The position numbers were made by a program, and so were the translations under genes. From assembly GCA_028818375.1 (NCBI GenBank), contig JAPPOB010000001.1, positions 124,001-188,000 on the forward strand: DNA of 64,000 nucleotides, in the 5' to 3' direction. Numbering within the stretch: position 1 is the stretch's first letter; every line of letters starts with the position of its first letter. A model generated the notes under the pieces. It was not told the DNA's origin. It saw only the letters and a program-made list of their open reading frames with translations, and ran no database searches. Positions 26,852 through 34,911 of the stretch are shown here, one piece after another. Source of the DNA: Anaerolineaceae bacterium (GTDB taxonomy: Bacteria; Chloroflexota; Anaerolineae; Aggregatilineales; Phototrophicaceae).

Positions 26852-27508
26852 CTATCCTTCGGCGTTCGGGATGGTAGCGAGCACGCTGATGCCCGTCGCC
26901 CGCTCCATGTCGTCGCTGTTGCGGACGATACTGCTTTCCAGGTATTCCAGCACCAGCACCATTACACCGCCGAGTATCAGGCCCAGAATGGCGCCGGCAG
27001 CGGCGTTTAGCGCCGGCCGAGGGCGCAGAAGGCTGTAACGCGCATTGTCCTGCAGCCGGGCGTTGATGTGGTCCTCCCGGCGGGCGCTCTGGTTTTCCTC
27101 GTTGCGATACTGGATGAGCAGGTTGCCCCACTCGCGCGCGACGTCATTGGCCAGGTCGCCGTCGCCAAGGTCCACGTCGATCTGGATGGTCAGGTTAAGT
27201 GGGTCGGAGGCGATGGTCACCAGGCCGAGCAGATGCCTGGGCGTCATGTCCAGTCGCAGAAGGTCTATGACCTCTGCTGCGCGAAACTCGCTGTCCAGCC
27301 AGGCGACATGGTTGCCCAGCAGGGTCTTGCTGGCTTCAGTGAGACCGAAATCGGCGCGAGTGGGCTGCATCAACACCCGCTGGGTGGCGCGGAAGACGGG
27401 TGACTGCTGACTTCCCAGCCACAGGGCGCTGCCCGCGGCGACCAGTGCCAGCAAGAGCATGATCCAGCCGCGCCGCAGCAGAATGTTGACGTATTCCAGC
27501 AGGTTCAT
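26852..27508 (-). CDS. Wzz-like chain-length determinant
   Basis: A 218-residue membrane protein with helix 1 at about residues 15-33 (GWIMLLLALVAAGSALWLG), an outer coiled stretch rich in charged helices, helix 2 at about 166-188 (AAAGAILGLILGGVMVLVLEYL) and the tail DDMERATGISVLATIPNAEG. This is the Wzz/BY-kinase activator architecture, and the kinase-like gene follows directly. It begins the polysaccharide block, 48 bases after folK on the same strand. It presumably partners the CpsD-like protein, while the other Wzz at 18146-18817 lies at the far end. Confidence 0.85.
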   Translation of the reverse strand: MNLLEYVNILLRRGWIMLLLALVAAGSALWLGSQQSPVFRATQRVLMQPTRADFGLTEASKTLLGNHVAWLDSEFRAAEVIDLLRLDMTPRHLLGLVTIASDPLNLTIQIDVDLGDGDLANDVAREWGNLLIQYRNEENQSARREDHINARLQDNARYSLLRPRPALNAAAGAILGLILGGVMVLVLEYLESSIVRNSDDMERATGISVLATIPNAEG

Positions 27509-27556
27509 GGCGCTCCCCGCCGCCGGTTGTCACGTTCATTGTACCTGAACCAGGCC

Positions 27557-28087
27557 CTATGGCGAGAGTTCATCATTGCCCTCGGCCAGGCCCTTTTGCA
27601 GTTGCCGGATTCCATCTGTTCCCAACGCCTCGGCGATTTCCCGCAGGGGCTGGCCAGTGAGCGGATGTCGGTAGTCGGGGTCCAGCGCCGCGAGCGGCCG
27701 GGCAACATGGGTGTAACGCAGGATGTCCGGGTCGGGCACCTGGCGCGGCGGCTCGCCAAACTCAAGGCTCTCTTCGTTCCAGAGAGCGATGTCAATGTCG
27801 ATGGTTCGCGCGGCATTGCGGTTACCCGGGACGCGGCGGCGTCCCAGCTGTTTCTCTATGATCTGGATGACATTGCCATGGAAGTCGGCAGGGTGCCGCC
27901 ATGTCCGGGCGCGAGCGGCCATGTTGAGGAAGTCCGGCTGGTTGCTGTCACCACGGGCTGTTGTGCGGTAAACGGGGGAACAGAGCTCGACTTTGCAAGC
28001 CTTACGCAACATCCGGAGGGCGGCGCGAAGGTTTGCCCGGGGCTGGATGTTGCTGCCCAGCGACAACCACACGACGTGGTCAGTCAC
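27557..28087 (-). CDS. folK: 2-amino-4-hydroxy-6-hydroxymethyldihydropteridine diphosphokinase
   Basis: A 176-residue HPPK that pyrophosphorylates the pterin in folate synthesis. WLSLGSNIQPRANLRAAL, the SPVYRTTARGDSNQPDFLN loop and AARTIDIDIALWN with the metal-binding Asp pair are diagnostic. GTG 28087 is preferred because GGAGGG lies 9 bases upstream and it begins just before the first strand; it overlaps the folB end by 8 bases. folB precedes it and folE is divergent, so three pterin steps are clustered. folP is not in the window. Confidence 0.93.
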   Translation of the reverse strand: MTDHVVWLSLGSNIQPRANLRAALRMLRKACKVELCSPVYRTTARGDSNQPDFLNMAARARTWRHPADFHGNVIQIIEKQLGRRRVPGNRNAARTIDIDIALWNEESLEFGEPPRQVPDPDILRYTHVARPLAALDPDYRHPLTGQPLREIAEALGTDGIRQLQKGLAEGNDELSP

Positions 28088-28448
28088 GCTCGAAGTCCCT
28101 CCGCACCCGTTCGATGCAAACGCCAACCGAGTCCGAGAAGCGCAGGGCGCCAGGCTTGTGGGCCCGCACCTGCACCCACTGCGCGTCATGTTCCACCACG
28201 CAAACGCGCGCGATAGCGGACGCCAGGGTTTCCAGTAGTTGCCAGCTGGAGCCTTCCACCAGTCGAATGACGTCCTTGGTCAGGCTGCGATAGTTCAGGG
28301 CATCGTCCGGATCATCGCTGAGTGAGGCGGCACGCATGTCGCATCCGAGACGCAGGCTGATGACGACGTCCTGGCGGTCCCGGCGTTCATGGGGGCTGAA
28401 GCCGATGACGCAGCGCAGTCGCAGGTTGTCAATCTCGATGACGTCCAC
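28080..28448 (-). CDS. folB: Dihydroneopterin aldolase
   Basis: A 122-residue FolB that cleaves dihydroneopterin to the hydroxymethyl pterin used by FolK. IEIDNLRLRCVIGFSPHERRDRQ gives the conserved Glu of the pterin site, ALNYRSLTKDVIRLVEGSSWQLLETLA the second signature, and RAHKPGALRFSDSVGV the catalytic Lys region. It starts at GTG 28448 with GAGG just upstream. A TATACT -10 box lies only 17 bases before the start, so the leader would be about 10 bases. An epimerase side activity is common in the family. Confidence 0.92.
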   Translation of the reverse strand: MDVIEIDNLRLRCVIGFSPHERRDRQDVVISLRLGCDMRAASLSDDPDDALNYRSLTKDVIRLVEGSSWQLLETLASAIARVCVVEHDAQWVQVRAHKPGALRFSDSVGVCIERVRRDFERD

Positions 28449-28464
28449 TTCTCACGGTCCTCAC

Positions 28465-28470
28465 AGTATA
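28465..28470 (-). promoter_or_regulatory. -10 box (TATACT) of folB-folK
   Basis: TATACT on the minus strand in the 105-base gap between the divergent folB and folE genes. The predicted transcript starts only about 10 bases before the folB GTG. No strong -35 is visible. Confidence 0.45.
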
Positions 28471-28553
28471 CGGTCTGCCGAAATCCATAAATCGGTGTTA
28501 TGTTAACATTACCTTCACCTGGGCCATCAGTGCAGATCCGGAAAGCAGCGCAA

Positions 28554-29249
28554 ATGAGCGAACACCTTGAAGACTTGGAAGCGCCGCCAGGGCACATGCC
28601 AAAGACGGAGTTTTCCTCACAGATCGCCGACAACGGCAAGCTTGCGGGCCCTGCCACGGCAGCCGGAATCGATCATGCGAAAATCGTGGCAGCCACAACG
28701 GCGCTGCTGGAGTCAATCGGGGAGGACACCGCTCGCGAGGGGCTGGTCGCCACGCCGGACCGGGTGGCCCGCGCCTGGGCGGAACTGACCTCCGGTTATC
28801 GTGTTGACCCGGTGAAACTGATCAACGACGCCATTTTTGAAGTTGACCACGACGACATGGTAATCGTGCGTGACATTGCCTTCCACAGTCTGTGCGAACA
28901 TCATTTGCTGCCCTTTGTTGGACGAGCCCACGTGGCTTACATCCCGCAGGGCAGGATCGTCGGCCTTTCCAAGATTCCCCGCATAGTGGACATGTACGCC
29001 CGGCGGCTGCAGGTGCAGGAGCGTATGACGCGCCAGATCGCGGACTTTCTCTCGTCTGTACTGACGCCTCATGGCGTGGCTGTGGTGGTCGAGGGTATGC
29101 ACTTTTGCTCCGTGATGCGCGGCGTCAAGAAACACGAGGCCAGCATGACGACCAGCAGCATGCTGGGCACTTTTCGGGAAAACCCGGCGGCGCGCAGTGA
29201 GTTTCATGTCTTGCTGGGTCGTTCCGGCAACGGCGAACTGATCGGCTGA
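28554..29249 (+). CDS. folE: GTP cyclohydrolase I
   Basis: A 231-residue FolE that opens GTP to dihydroneopterin triphosphate, the first pterin step. Zinc and substrate motifs are [22 protein letters not shown] with the Cys-His ligands, and [26 protein letters not shown] with the second Cys. [22 protein letters not shown] is also family-typical. The first 50 residues are a variable extension. ATG 28554 has GGAAAG 8 bases upstream; an ATG at 28500 would add 18 residues. It is divergent from folB-folK. metK follows after 60 bases with its own promoter. Confidence 0.95.
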   Translation: MSEHLEDLEAPPGHMPKTEFSSQIADNGKLAGPATAAGIDHAKIVAATTALLESIGEDTAREGLVATPDRVARAWAELTSGYRVDPVKLINDAIFEVDHDDMVIVRDIAFHSLCEHHLLPFVGRAHVAYIPQGRIVGLSKIPRIVDMYARRLQVQERMTRQIADFLSSVLTPHGVAVVVEGMHFCSVMRGVKKHEASMTTSSMLGTFRENPAARSEFHVLLGRSGNGELIG

Positions 29250-29250
29250 A

Positions 29251-29280
29251 TTGCCGCAGTGCTGCGGGCTGTGCTATAGT
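29251..29280 (+). promoter_or_regulatory. metK promoter
   Basis: TTGCCG (29251-29256) and TATAGT (29275-29280) with an 18-base spacer. The transcript would start near 29287, so the leader is only about 23 bases, too short for a SAM riboswitch. Confidence 0.6.
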
Positions 29281-29309
29281 GCCGCCGACCGCCTGACCGG
29301 AGGCACGCC

Positions 29310-30503
29310 TTGTCCAGTCTGTCTTTCGTCAACTCGCCATCATTTCTCTACACATCGGAGTCGGTGACGGAAGGCCATCCGGACAAGATTTGCGACCAGA
29401 TTTCGGATGCCATTCTGGATGCGATGCTGGCGCAGGACCCCTACGCGCGCGTCGCCTGCGAAACGGCCACGACCACCGGCCTGGTGCTGGTCATGGGTGA
29501 GATCAGCACGCGCGCGCCGGTGAGCCAGGAAGCCATCGCCGCTGTCGTTCGCCAGACCATTCGCGAGATCGGCTACACGGACGCGGCCAGCGGTCTGGAC
29601 AGCGAGAGTTGCGGCGTGCTGCTTTCGCTGCACGGGCAGTCGGCCGACATCGCCGCCGGAGTTGACCGGGATGGCGCAGGTGACCAGGGGATGATGATTG
29701 GCTTCGCCTGCGACGAGACGCCGGAACTGATGCCACTCACCATTTCGCTGGCGCACAGATTGTCGCGGCAGCTGTCATCCGTGCGCAAGAGCGGCGAACT
29801 CCCCTGGTTGCGTCCGGACGGCAAAAGCCAGGTCACCGTTGAGTACACTTACGGCAAGCCGAGGCGCGTTGAGGCCATCGTGCTTTCGGCCCAGCACAGT
29901 GACGACATCAGCCAGGAATTCCTTCATCGTCAACTGAAGGACGTCGTCATTCGAAGAACTATTCCGGCGCAGATGCTCGATGCCGACACGAAGATTCACA
30001 TCAATCCGACTGGCCGCTTCGTGACCGGCGGGCCGCATGGCGATGCCGGCCTGACCGGGCGGAAAATCATCGTTGACACCTACGGCGGCGTGGCCCGGCA
30101 CGGTGGAGGCGCCTTTTCCGGCAAGGATGGCACCAAGGTTGATCGAGGCGCCGCCTACATGGCGCGTTATGCCGCCAAAAACGTCGTCGCCGCGGGCCTT
30201 GCCAGTCGATTCGAGTTGCAGGTCTCCTACGCCATCGGCCGGGCGGAACCAACTTCCCTGGCCGTGGAGACCTTTGGCACGGGCCTGCTGGCGGACCAGG
30301 AGTTGGTTGGTCTGATTGAGCGACACTTTGACATGCGACCGGCGGCAATCATCCAGGAGCTAAATTTGCGCCAGCCGCAATTTCGGCAGGTGGCGGCCTA
30401 CGGTCACTTCGGGCGCGACGACCTTGACGTGCCCTGGGAGCGCTGTGACAAGGTCCCGCAACTGCGCCGCGAAGCAGGTCTGGAACCTGAAACGGCCCGA
30501 TGA
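29310..30503 (+). CDS. metK: S-adenosylmethionine synthase
   Basis: A 397-residue MAT enzyme that makes SAM from methionine and [27 protein letters not shown] is the N-terminal ATP/metal motif; [19 protein letters not shown] and [24 protein letters not shown] carry the GDQG and P-loop-like GGGAFSGKD signatures. Start is TTG 29310, with GGAGG at 29298-29302; no ATG is available before the conserved core. The stop overlaps the start of a SAM-dependent methyltransferase (ATGA), linking SAM supply to a consumer. Confidence 0.96.
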   Translation: MSSLSFVNSPSFLYTSESVTEGHPDKICDQISDAILDAMLAQDPYARVACETATTTGLVLVMGEISTRAPVSQEAIAAVVRQTIREIGYTDAASGLDSESCGVLLSLHGQSADIAAGVDRDGAGDQGMMIGFACDETPELMPLTISLAHRLSRQLSSVRKSGELPWLRPDGKSQVTVEYTYGKPRRVEAIVLSAQHSDDISQEFLHRQLKDVVIRRTIPAQMLDADTKIHINPTGRFVTGGPHGDAGLTGRKIIVDTYGGVARHGGGAFSGKDGTKVDRGAAYMARYAAKNVVAAGLASRFELQVSYAIGRAEPTSLAVETFGTGLLADQELVGLIERHFDMRPAAIIQELNLRQPQFRQVAAYGHFGRDDLDVPWERCDKVPQLRREAGLEPETAR

Positions 30504-31402
30504 ACCCCGAGGGCGGCGCGCCGCGTCCGGACATCATCGATTACGAAGGCTCGCGCTACCGTCACGACTTCTGGGAAGACGCCAATCGCGTCTACGAAGA
30601 CCAGGTTGAACGCGTCGCCCTGAGGAGACTGTTGCCCCTGACGGGCCGTCGGCTGCTGGAGGTTGGGGCCGGCTACGGACGTTTGACGCCGGAATACCGG
30701 GGCTTCGACCGCGTGGTCCTGCTGGATTATTCGCTCACGCATTTGCAGGACGCGCAGCGCAACCTGGGCCGTGACGAACGTTTCCTCTACGTCGCCGCGG
30801 ATGTGTGTCGGCAGCCCTTTTGCGACGGCGCTTTTGATGCCGCGACGACGATCCGCGTATTGCATCACCTGCCCGACGTGCCAGGGGCCCTGGCAGAGAT
30901 GGCGCGAGTGATGGCGGAGCAAGGCACCCTGGTGCTGGAACATGCCAGCAAGCGCCACCTGAAGTCCGCCCTGCGCCATGCGCTGGGGCTGCAAAAATGG
31001 AGTCCCTATACGCTGGAACCGCTGGAATTCGTCGAACTCAACTTCGATTTCCACCCGGAATACATGCGACAGCAACTGGCGGCGGTCGGATTTCATATCG
31101 ATCGACGCCTGCCGGTCTCCTGGCTGCGCCTGGGTTTGCTGAAGAACACCCTGCCAACGGGGTTGCTGGTGCGCACGGACAGCCTGCTACAGTACAGTGG
31201 GGTGCTGTGGAGCCCGAGTGTCTTCGTGCGAGCGACCAGGCAAGAGCACGCGGGCGTCCAGTGCGCTGGCGACTCCTTTTTGCGCTGCCCGTACAGTGGC
31301 GAAGGCCTGCAGCGCCAGGGCGACAACATGGTCTCGTTTGAAAGTGGGCGTCGCTGGGCCATTCGTGACGGGATATATGATTTTCGCGAGCCGGTGACCT
31401 GA
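30500..31402 (+). CDS. SAM-dependent methyltransferase with C-terminal Trm112-like segment
   Basis: A 300-residue class I methyltransferase. [15 protein letters not shown] is the SAM glycine loop, [18 protein letters not shown] the acidic strand, and [26 protein letters not shown] the strand-4 region typical of Methyltransf_11. After residue 250 comes [14 protein letters not shown]...[10 protein letters not shown], which looks like the Trm112/UPF0434 fold (CPxxxxxL ... Y-x-I-x-DGI-x-D-F) that activates some methyltransferases when supplied as a separate subunit. Its ATG overlaps the metK stop. The substrate is unknown; a lipid or sugar-lipid is as likely as an RNA or protein. Confidence 0.8.
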   Translation: MNPEGGAPRPDIIDYEGSRYRHDFWEDANRVYEDQVERVALRRLLPLTGRRLLEVGAGYGRLTPEYRGFDRVVLLDYSLTHLQDAQRNLGRDERFLYVAADVCRQPFCDGAFDAATTIRVLHHLPDVPGALAEMARVMAEQGTLVLEHASKRHLKSALRHALGLQKWSPYTLEPLEFVELNFDFHPEYMRQQLAAVGFHIDRRLPVSWLRLGLLKNTLPTGLLVRTDSLLQYSGVLWSPSVFVRATRQEHAGVQCAGDSFLRCPYSGEGLQRQGDNMVSFESGRRWAIRDGIYDFREPVT

Positions 31403-31403
31403 C

Positions 31404-32228
31404 CTACAGGGCTTCGAGATGTTGCACCAGGTAGCGCTCAAAGGCCTCGCCCAGGGCGAGCGTGACCGGGCCGGGTTTCCCGCTGCCAATGAACTGCGTA
31501 TCAATCCTGACCACCGGCAAGAGGCCGCGACTGCTGCTGCTCAGGAAGGCTTCCTCCAGCGCGGGCAGATCGTCCAGTTTCACACCTGACAGTCTTACCG
31601 GAAGGATATCCGGCGCAATTTGTAGCACAATGTTGCGTGTGATGCCGGCCAGGACTCCCGACCCGGCTGTGCGCAATTCACCTGCCAGCACGGCATGGAA
31701 GTTGCTGCCCAGCCCTTCAAGCAGCGTGCCGTCGGCGGCCAGCAACAGCGCTTCGTAACAGTCAGGGGGTAATCTGAAGTGGCCGCGTTGCTGCAACCAG
31801 GCGCTGTCCTTGGCGCGCGGGTTCTGGCGCGTCAGCCCTGCAACGGTGACACAACACACCCCTTCGCGATACAGCGACGACGGCAGCGCGCGCCAGGGTT
31901 CAATCGTGATGAGCATCTCGTCCGGCGTGAAACGCGGCACATTCAGTCGAAAGCGCATTTCCGGGTAGTCGGCCTCTTCCAGCATGCTGCGCAAGGCCAT
32001 ACGCAAGCGACCCCGATCCAGATGCAGCGGGAAACCCTCGCGCCTGGCGGAATCTTCAAGGCGGTCCAGGTGCGCGTCCAGATGCAGGACGCGCCGGCCA
32101 CGCTGTGTATTGCTGACTGTGTAAACGCCCCCGGGCTCGCTGTCGGCGGCCTGCTGCAGGGACTCTGCTTTGCAAGCCACGTCTTGCAGGCCGCCCGGCG
32201 TCAATCGCTTGCGCAAAACAGGGGACAT
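31404..32228 (-). CDS. Class IV aminotransferase, PabC/IlvE-like
   Basis: A 274-residue fold-type IV PLP enzyme. Catalytic Lys is in RAKDSAWLQQR, and EGLGSNFHAVLAGELRTAGSGVLAGITRNIVLQIA matches the phosphate-cup and substrate loop of aminodeoxychorismate lyase and branched-chain aminotransferases. A second, clearer IlvE is at 56101-57054, and folate genes are close by, so PabC (4-amino-4-deoxychorismate lyase, making p-aminobenzoate) is the favoured call. D-amino-acid transaminase remains possible. It is convergent with the methyltransferase, with one base between stops, and divergent from aspartokinase. Confidence 0.78.
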   Translation of the reverse strand: MSPVLRKRLTPGGLQDVACKAESLQQAADSEPGGVYTVSNTQRGRRVLHLDAHLDRLEDSARREGFPLHLDRGRLRMALRSMLEEADYPEMRFRLNVPRFTPDEMLITIEPWRALPSSLYREGVCCVTVAGLTRQNPRAKDSAWLQQRGHFRLPPDCYEALLLAADGTLLEGLGSNFHAVLAGELRTAGSGVLAGITRNIVLQIAPDILPVRLSGVKLDDLPALEEAFLSSSSRGLLPVVRIDTQFIGSGKPGPVTLALGEAFERYLVQHLEAL

Positions 32229-32273
32229 GCGTCAAGCATACTGTTGAAGCGCGGCAGGGTCGACAAAACACGC

Positions 32274-32302
32274 TTGACAGTATGGTTGACACCCGCTACC
32301 CT
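32274..32302 (+). promoter_or_regulatory. Promoter of the lysC leader
   Basis: Consensus TTGACA (32274-32279) with a 17-base spacer to TACCCT (32297-32302). Transcription would start near 32309, about 20 bases before the leader peptide ATG and 180 before lysC. Confidence 0.65.
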
Positions 32303-32329
32303 TCGCGCCGTCGAAACAGGAACGGGCAA

Positions 32330-32410
32330 ATGACGTTGTCTGGCGCGATGATGATGACGGGCACGACTACCGGCGCAGCACTTGCGCGCAGGGATTTCTG
32401 CCCGTCCTGA
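32330..32410 (+). CDS. Met/Thr-rich leader peptide of the aspartokinase gene
   Basis: A 26-codon reading frame with ATG at 32330, TGA at 32408-32410, and AGGA 8 bases before the start. Codons 7-14 read MMMTGTTT; in all there are four Met and five Thr codons, including codon 2. These are two end products of the aspartate pathway. The frame lies between a consensus promoter and an intrinsic terminator, directly before aspartokinase, exactly as expected for an attenuator peptide such as E. coli thrL. The codon run overlaps the first arm of an RNA stem (32356-32363 with 32399-32406). I infer that slow translation at Met or Thr codons favours read-through into lysC. The peptide itself probably has no other role. 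Confidence 0.8.
   Translation: MTLSGAMMMTGTTTGAALARRDFCPS
32356..32406 (+). promoter_or_regulatory. Attenuator stem 1:2
   Basis: GACGGGCA (32356-32363) is the exact complement of TGCCCGTC (32399-32406). The first arm lies within the Met/Thr codons. A ribosome stalled there would free the second arm; the bases after it (ACGCT, 32410-32414) can pair with AGCGT (32436-32440), the 5' arm of the terminator, giving a candidate antiterminator. Confidence 0.6.
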
Positions 32411-32435
32411 CGCTGACAACAGTCACAGGGACGCG

Positions 32436-32465
32436 AGCGTGTGGAAATTTCCCACACGCTTTTTT
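32436..32465 (+). terminator. Intrinsic terminator (attenuator) before lysC
   Basis: Perfect 9-bp stem AGCGTGTGG (32436-32444) with CCACACGCT (32452-32460), a 7-base loop AAATTTC, then a run of six T. It lies upstream of the lysC start, between the leader peptide and the gene, so it must be read through for lysC expression. Confidence 0.88.
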
Positions 32466-32489
32466 GTTGCGGATTGTGAAAGGCCTGAC

Positions 32490-33899
32490 ATGCAGCGTAT
32501 CACGATGAAATTCGGTGGCACGTCGGTGGGTTCCGCCGACGCCATCCGGCAGGTGATTGACATTTTGTACACGCGCTTCGAATCTGGCAGCCAGGTGATT
32601 GCCGTGGTCTCCGCCATGGCGGGCGTGACCGACCTCCTGACAACGGCGGCGCAGGCTGCGGCGGAGGGCAGGCGGGGCGTCTGGCAGGAAACGGCGCGGG
32701 AATTGCGGCAGCGCCATGCTGAAGTGCTTCAGGCGCTGGTGACGGAGGGCGCGCAGCGCGAAATCGCGCAACGTGAAGTGGATACCCTGGTCGCGGAATT
32801 CGAGGACCTGTGCGGCGCCCTTGCCGTCGTCGCTGAACTGACGCCACGCGTCCACGACCTAATCCTGGCGTTGGGCGAACGTCTCAGTAGCCGGGTGATT
32901 GCCACGGCCCTGTGCGGGCCTGGCGTTCCGGCCCGGCAATACGACGCGACCCATCTGATCGTCACCGACGACCAACACCAAAACGCCAACGTTGAATTCA
33001 ACCGCACCCAGGTCTGCATGGACCGCGTGTTGCTGCCGGCGTTGGAGCGGGGGGAGTTGCCGGTCATCACCGGATTCATCGGGCGCACGCCGGAGGGCGC
33101 CACCACGACCCTGGGGCGGGGCGGCAGTGACTACAGCGCGGCCTTGATCGCGGCGGCCTGTCACTGCAACGAATTGATCATCTGGACGGACGTGGACGGC
33201 GTGATGACCACCGACCCGCGCATCGACCCGCGCGCCCGCGTGTTGTCGCAAGTGTCGTATCAGGAAGTTGGGGAACTGGCCTTCTATGGCGCGAAGGTGC
33301 TGCATCCACGCACCGTGCAGCCGGTGCAGGAACGCAACATCCCGCTGCGTGTGCGCAACACCTTCAACCCGACGCATGAAGGCACCCTGATCGCGTCGCA
33401 GAGCGCGCCCAGCGCGACGGTCATCAAGGCCGTGACCAGCGTACCGCACGTGGGCCTGTTGACCGTGTCGGGCAGTGGCATGATGGGCGTGCCGGGCATC
33501 GCCGGCCGGGCCTTCCTGGCCACGGCGCGCGTCGGGGCCAACATCCTGATGATTTCGCAGGCCTCTTCCGAGCAGAGCTTCTGCTTCGTGGTGCTGGATG
33601 ATCGGGCCCACGCTGTGCAGCACGCCCTGCAAGGCGAATTCACGGACGAGATCGACCATCGTCTGATCGAGCATGTGGAGTTGCTGGAGGACGTCGTGAT
33701 CCTGACCGCGGTCGGCTCCGGCATGCGCGGCACGCCGGGCATCGCCGGGCGCGTATTCACGACCATGGGCGCGCAGGCGATTAACGTGGTGGCTATCGCC
33801 CAGGGCGCGTCGGAATGCAGCATCTCCTTTGTGGTCGATGAGGCGAATCACGAAAAGGCGGTCATCGCCCTGCACGAACTGGCGCTGGAGCCGGTGTAG
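32490..33899 (+). CDS. lysC: Aspartate kinase
   Basis: A 469-residue monofunctional aspartokinase, first step to lysine, methionine and threonine. ITMKFGGTSVG is the kinase start; TLGRGGSDYSAALIAAA and WTDVDGVMTTDPR are the ATP and aspartate loops. Two ACT domains follow: LLTVSGSGMMGVPGIAGRAF near residue 320 and VILTAVGSGMRGTPGIAGRVF near 400. There is no fused homoserine dehydrogenase. ATG 32490 has AAAGG 7 bases upstream and lies after the terminator; earlier in-frame starts would lie within the attenuator. The Met/Thr leader suggests transcriptional control by these amino acids as well as allosteric control through the ACT domains. Confidence 0.95.
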   Translation: MQRITMKFGGTSVGSADAIRQVIDILYTRFESGSQVIAVVSAMAGVTDLLTTAAQAAAEGRRGVWQETARELRQRHAEVLQALVTEGAQREIAQREVDTLVAEFEDLCGALAVVAELTPRVHDLILALGERLSSRVIATALCGPGVPARQYDATHLIVTDDQHQNANVEFNRTQVCMDRVLLPALERGELPVITGFIGRTPEGATTTLGRGGSDYSAALIAAACHCNELIIWTDVDGVMTTDPRIDPRARVLSQVSYQEVGELAFYGAKVLHPRTVQPVQERNIPLRVRNTFNPTHEGTLIASQSAPSATVIKAVTSVPHVGLLTVSGSGMMGVPGIAGRAFLATARVGANILMISQASSEQSFCFVVLDDRAHAVQHALQGEFTDEIDHRLIEHVELLEDVVILTAVGSGMRGTPGIAGRVFTTMGAQAINVVAIAQGASECSISFVVDEANHEKAVIALHELALEPV

Positions 33900-33918
33900 A
33901 CTGGCTAAGTGCAGTTTG

Positions 33919-34830
33919 TCAGCCTTCTGGATTGAAATAATCAGAATCAACTATTTTCAAGTCTATTGAAGACTGGACGCTAACACCTACGTTGTTGTCA
34001 ACCATGAGATTTGCAAGTTCTTTGCCCTCGATTAGTACCAAGCTCTTATCATGAGCAGAGTTGATCGCCTCAAATGCGTCCTTTGTAAACTCAGAAGTGG
34101 TGAAAAGGACACCTTTACCTCCGGGAGGAAGACTGCCTATGAACTCTCGGACTTCAGGACTTCTAACCGGCTGATCTTTGTAGCGTTTTGCTTGGAGATA
34201 GATTCGTTCGAATCCAATTTGATCCTGCTTCACTATGCCATCAATTCCACCGTCACCGCTCCGTCCCGTTACTTCTGCTTGACCGTAACCCATCGCTTCC
34301 ATAATTTCACAAACAATTCGCTCCAGGAAGTCTGAAGGTTTGTCCAGGATATTGGTTAGTAAGTCATCTACCAATTGCTCTTGTAGAAGCTTCAAATTGA
34401 CGTCAATTGCATCAGCGGGATTCAGTTTCTGTTCAAGTGTTTCGTTCCCCTGCTTGTTTGCTGGTTCAACTGATCCACGTTTTCGCTTTAGATTGGTCTG
34501 CCATTGAGCATAGGAAGGAAACTTAGCAAGAGTCTTGATTGAAACAGAATTGGGCCTAGTGATGAGAAATCTGTGTCCTTCATCAGTGATTTGCACATTT
34601 CCTTTGCTAGGTCTCCGAATTAAACCCGCTTTGAAAAGATGTGTAGATGCCCAGGATACGTTGTTATGAATCTTCCTCTGATTGTTCTTTTGCCTTTCCT
34701 TGCGTTCCTCATCTGTCAAGTCAAAGTGTTCAATCATGTCTTCAGTAATGATTAGGAGTCGCCGCGAATCGCCTTTCTCAATCGATTGAAGAAAGGGCAG
34801 CAAGATGTCTTGCCACGTTGGCATGGTCAT
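33919..34830 (-). CDS. mrr: Mrr-family restriction endonuclease
   Basis: A 303-residue type IV restriction-like protein, which in known examples cleaves modified DNA. Residues of about 5-115 are the Mrr N-terminal winged-helix domain (WASTHLFKAGLIRRPSKGNVQITDEG). The nuclease domain has FLERIVCEIMEAMGYGQAEVTG, SGDGGIDGIV with the catalytic Asp197, and LQAKRY (Gln213-Ala-Lys215), so the PD-(D/E)xK centre is intact. The gene is visibly richer in A and T than its neighbours and uses AT-ending codons (TTT, AAA, ATT), a sign of recent transfer. No methyltransferase gene is beside it. ATG 34830 has GGAG 8 bases upstream. Confidence 0.9.
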   Translation of the reverse strand: MTMPTWQDILLPFLQSIEKGDSRRLLIITEDMIEHFDLTDEERKERQKNNQRKIHNNVSWASTHLFKAGLIRRPSKGNVQITDEGHRFLITRPNSVSIKTLAKFPSYAQWQTNLKRKRGSVEPANKQGNETLEQKLNPADAIDVNLKLLQEQLVDDLLTNILDKPSDFLERIVCEIMEAMGYGQAEVTGRSGDGGIDGIVKQDQIGFERIYLQAKRYKDQPVRSPEVREFIGSLPPGGKGVLFTTSEFTKDAFEAINSAHDKSLVLIEGKELANLMVDNNVGVSVQSSIDLKIVDSDYFNPEG

Positions 34831-34911
34831 ACGGCTTGCTCCACTATCCGGGATTCTACATCCAGATTGTAAATCTATCTGTCTTGGCGAACAAAACACT
34901 TACGAAATAGG

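Noticed and set aside
28495..28512. TGTTAACA palindrome upstream of folE as an operator
   Set aside because: It is short and AT-rich, occurs once, and no regulator gene supports it.
29251..29310. Possible SAM riboswitch upstream of metK
   Set aside because: The predicted leader is only about 23 bases and shows no kink-turn or aptamer pairing.
32382..32489. Upstream in-frame extension of aspartokinase
   Set aside because: It would cover the leader peptide stop and the terminator, and adds 36 residues before the conserved kinase start.
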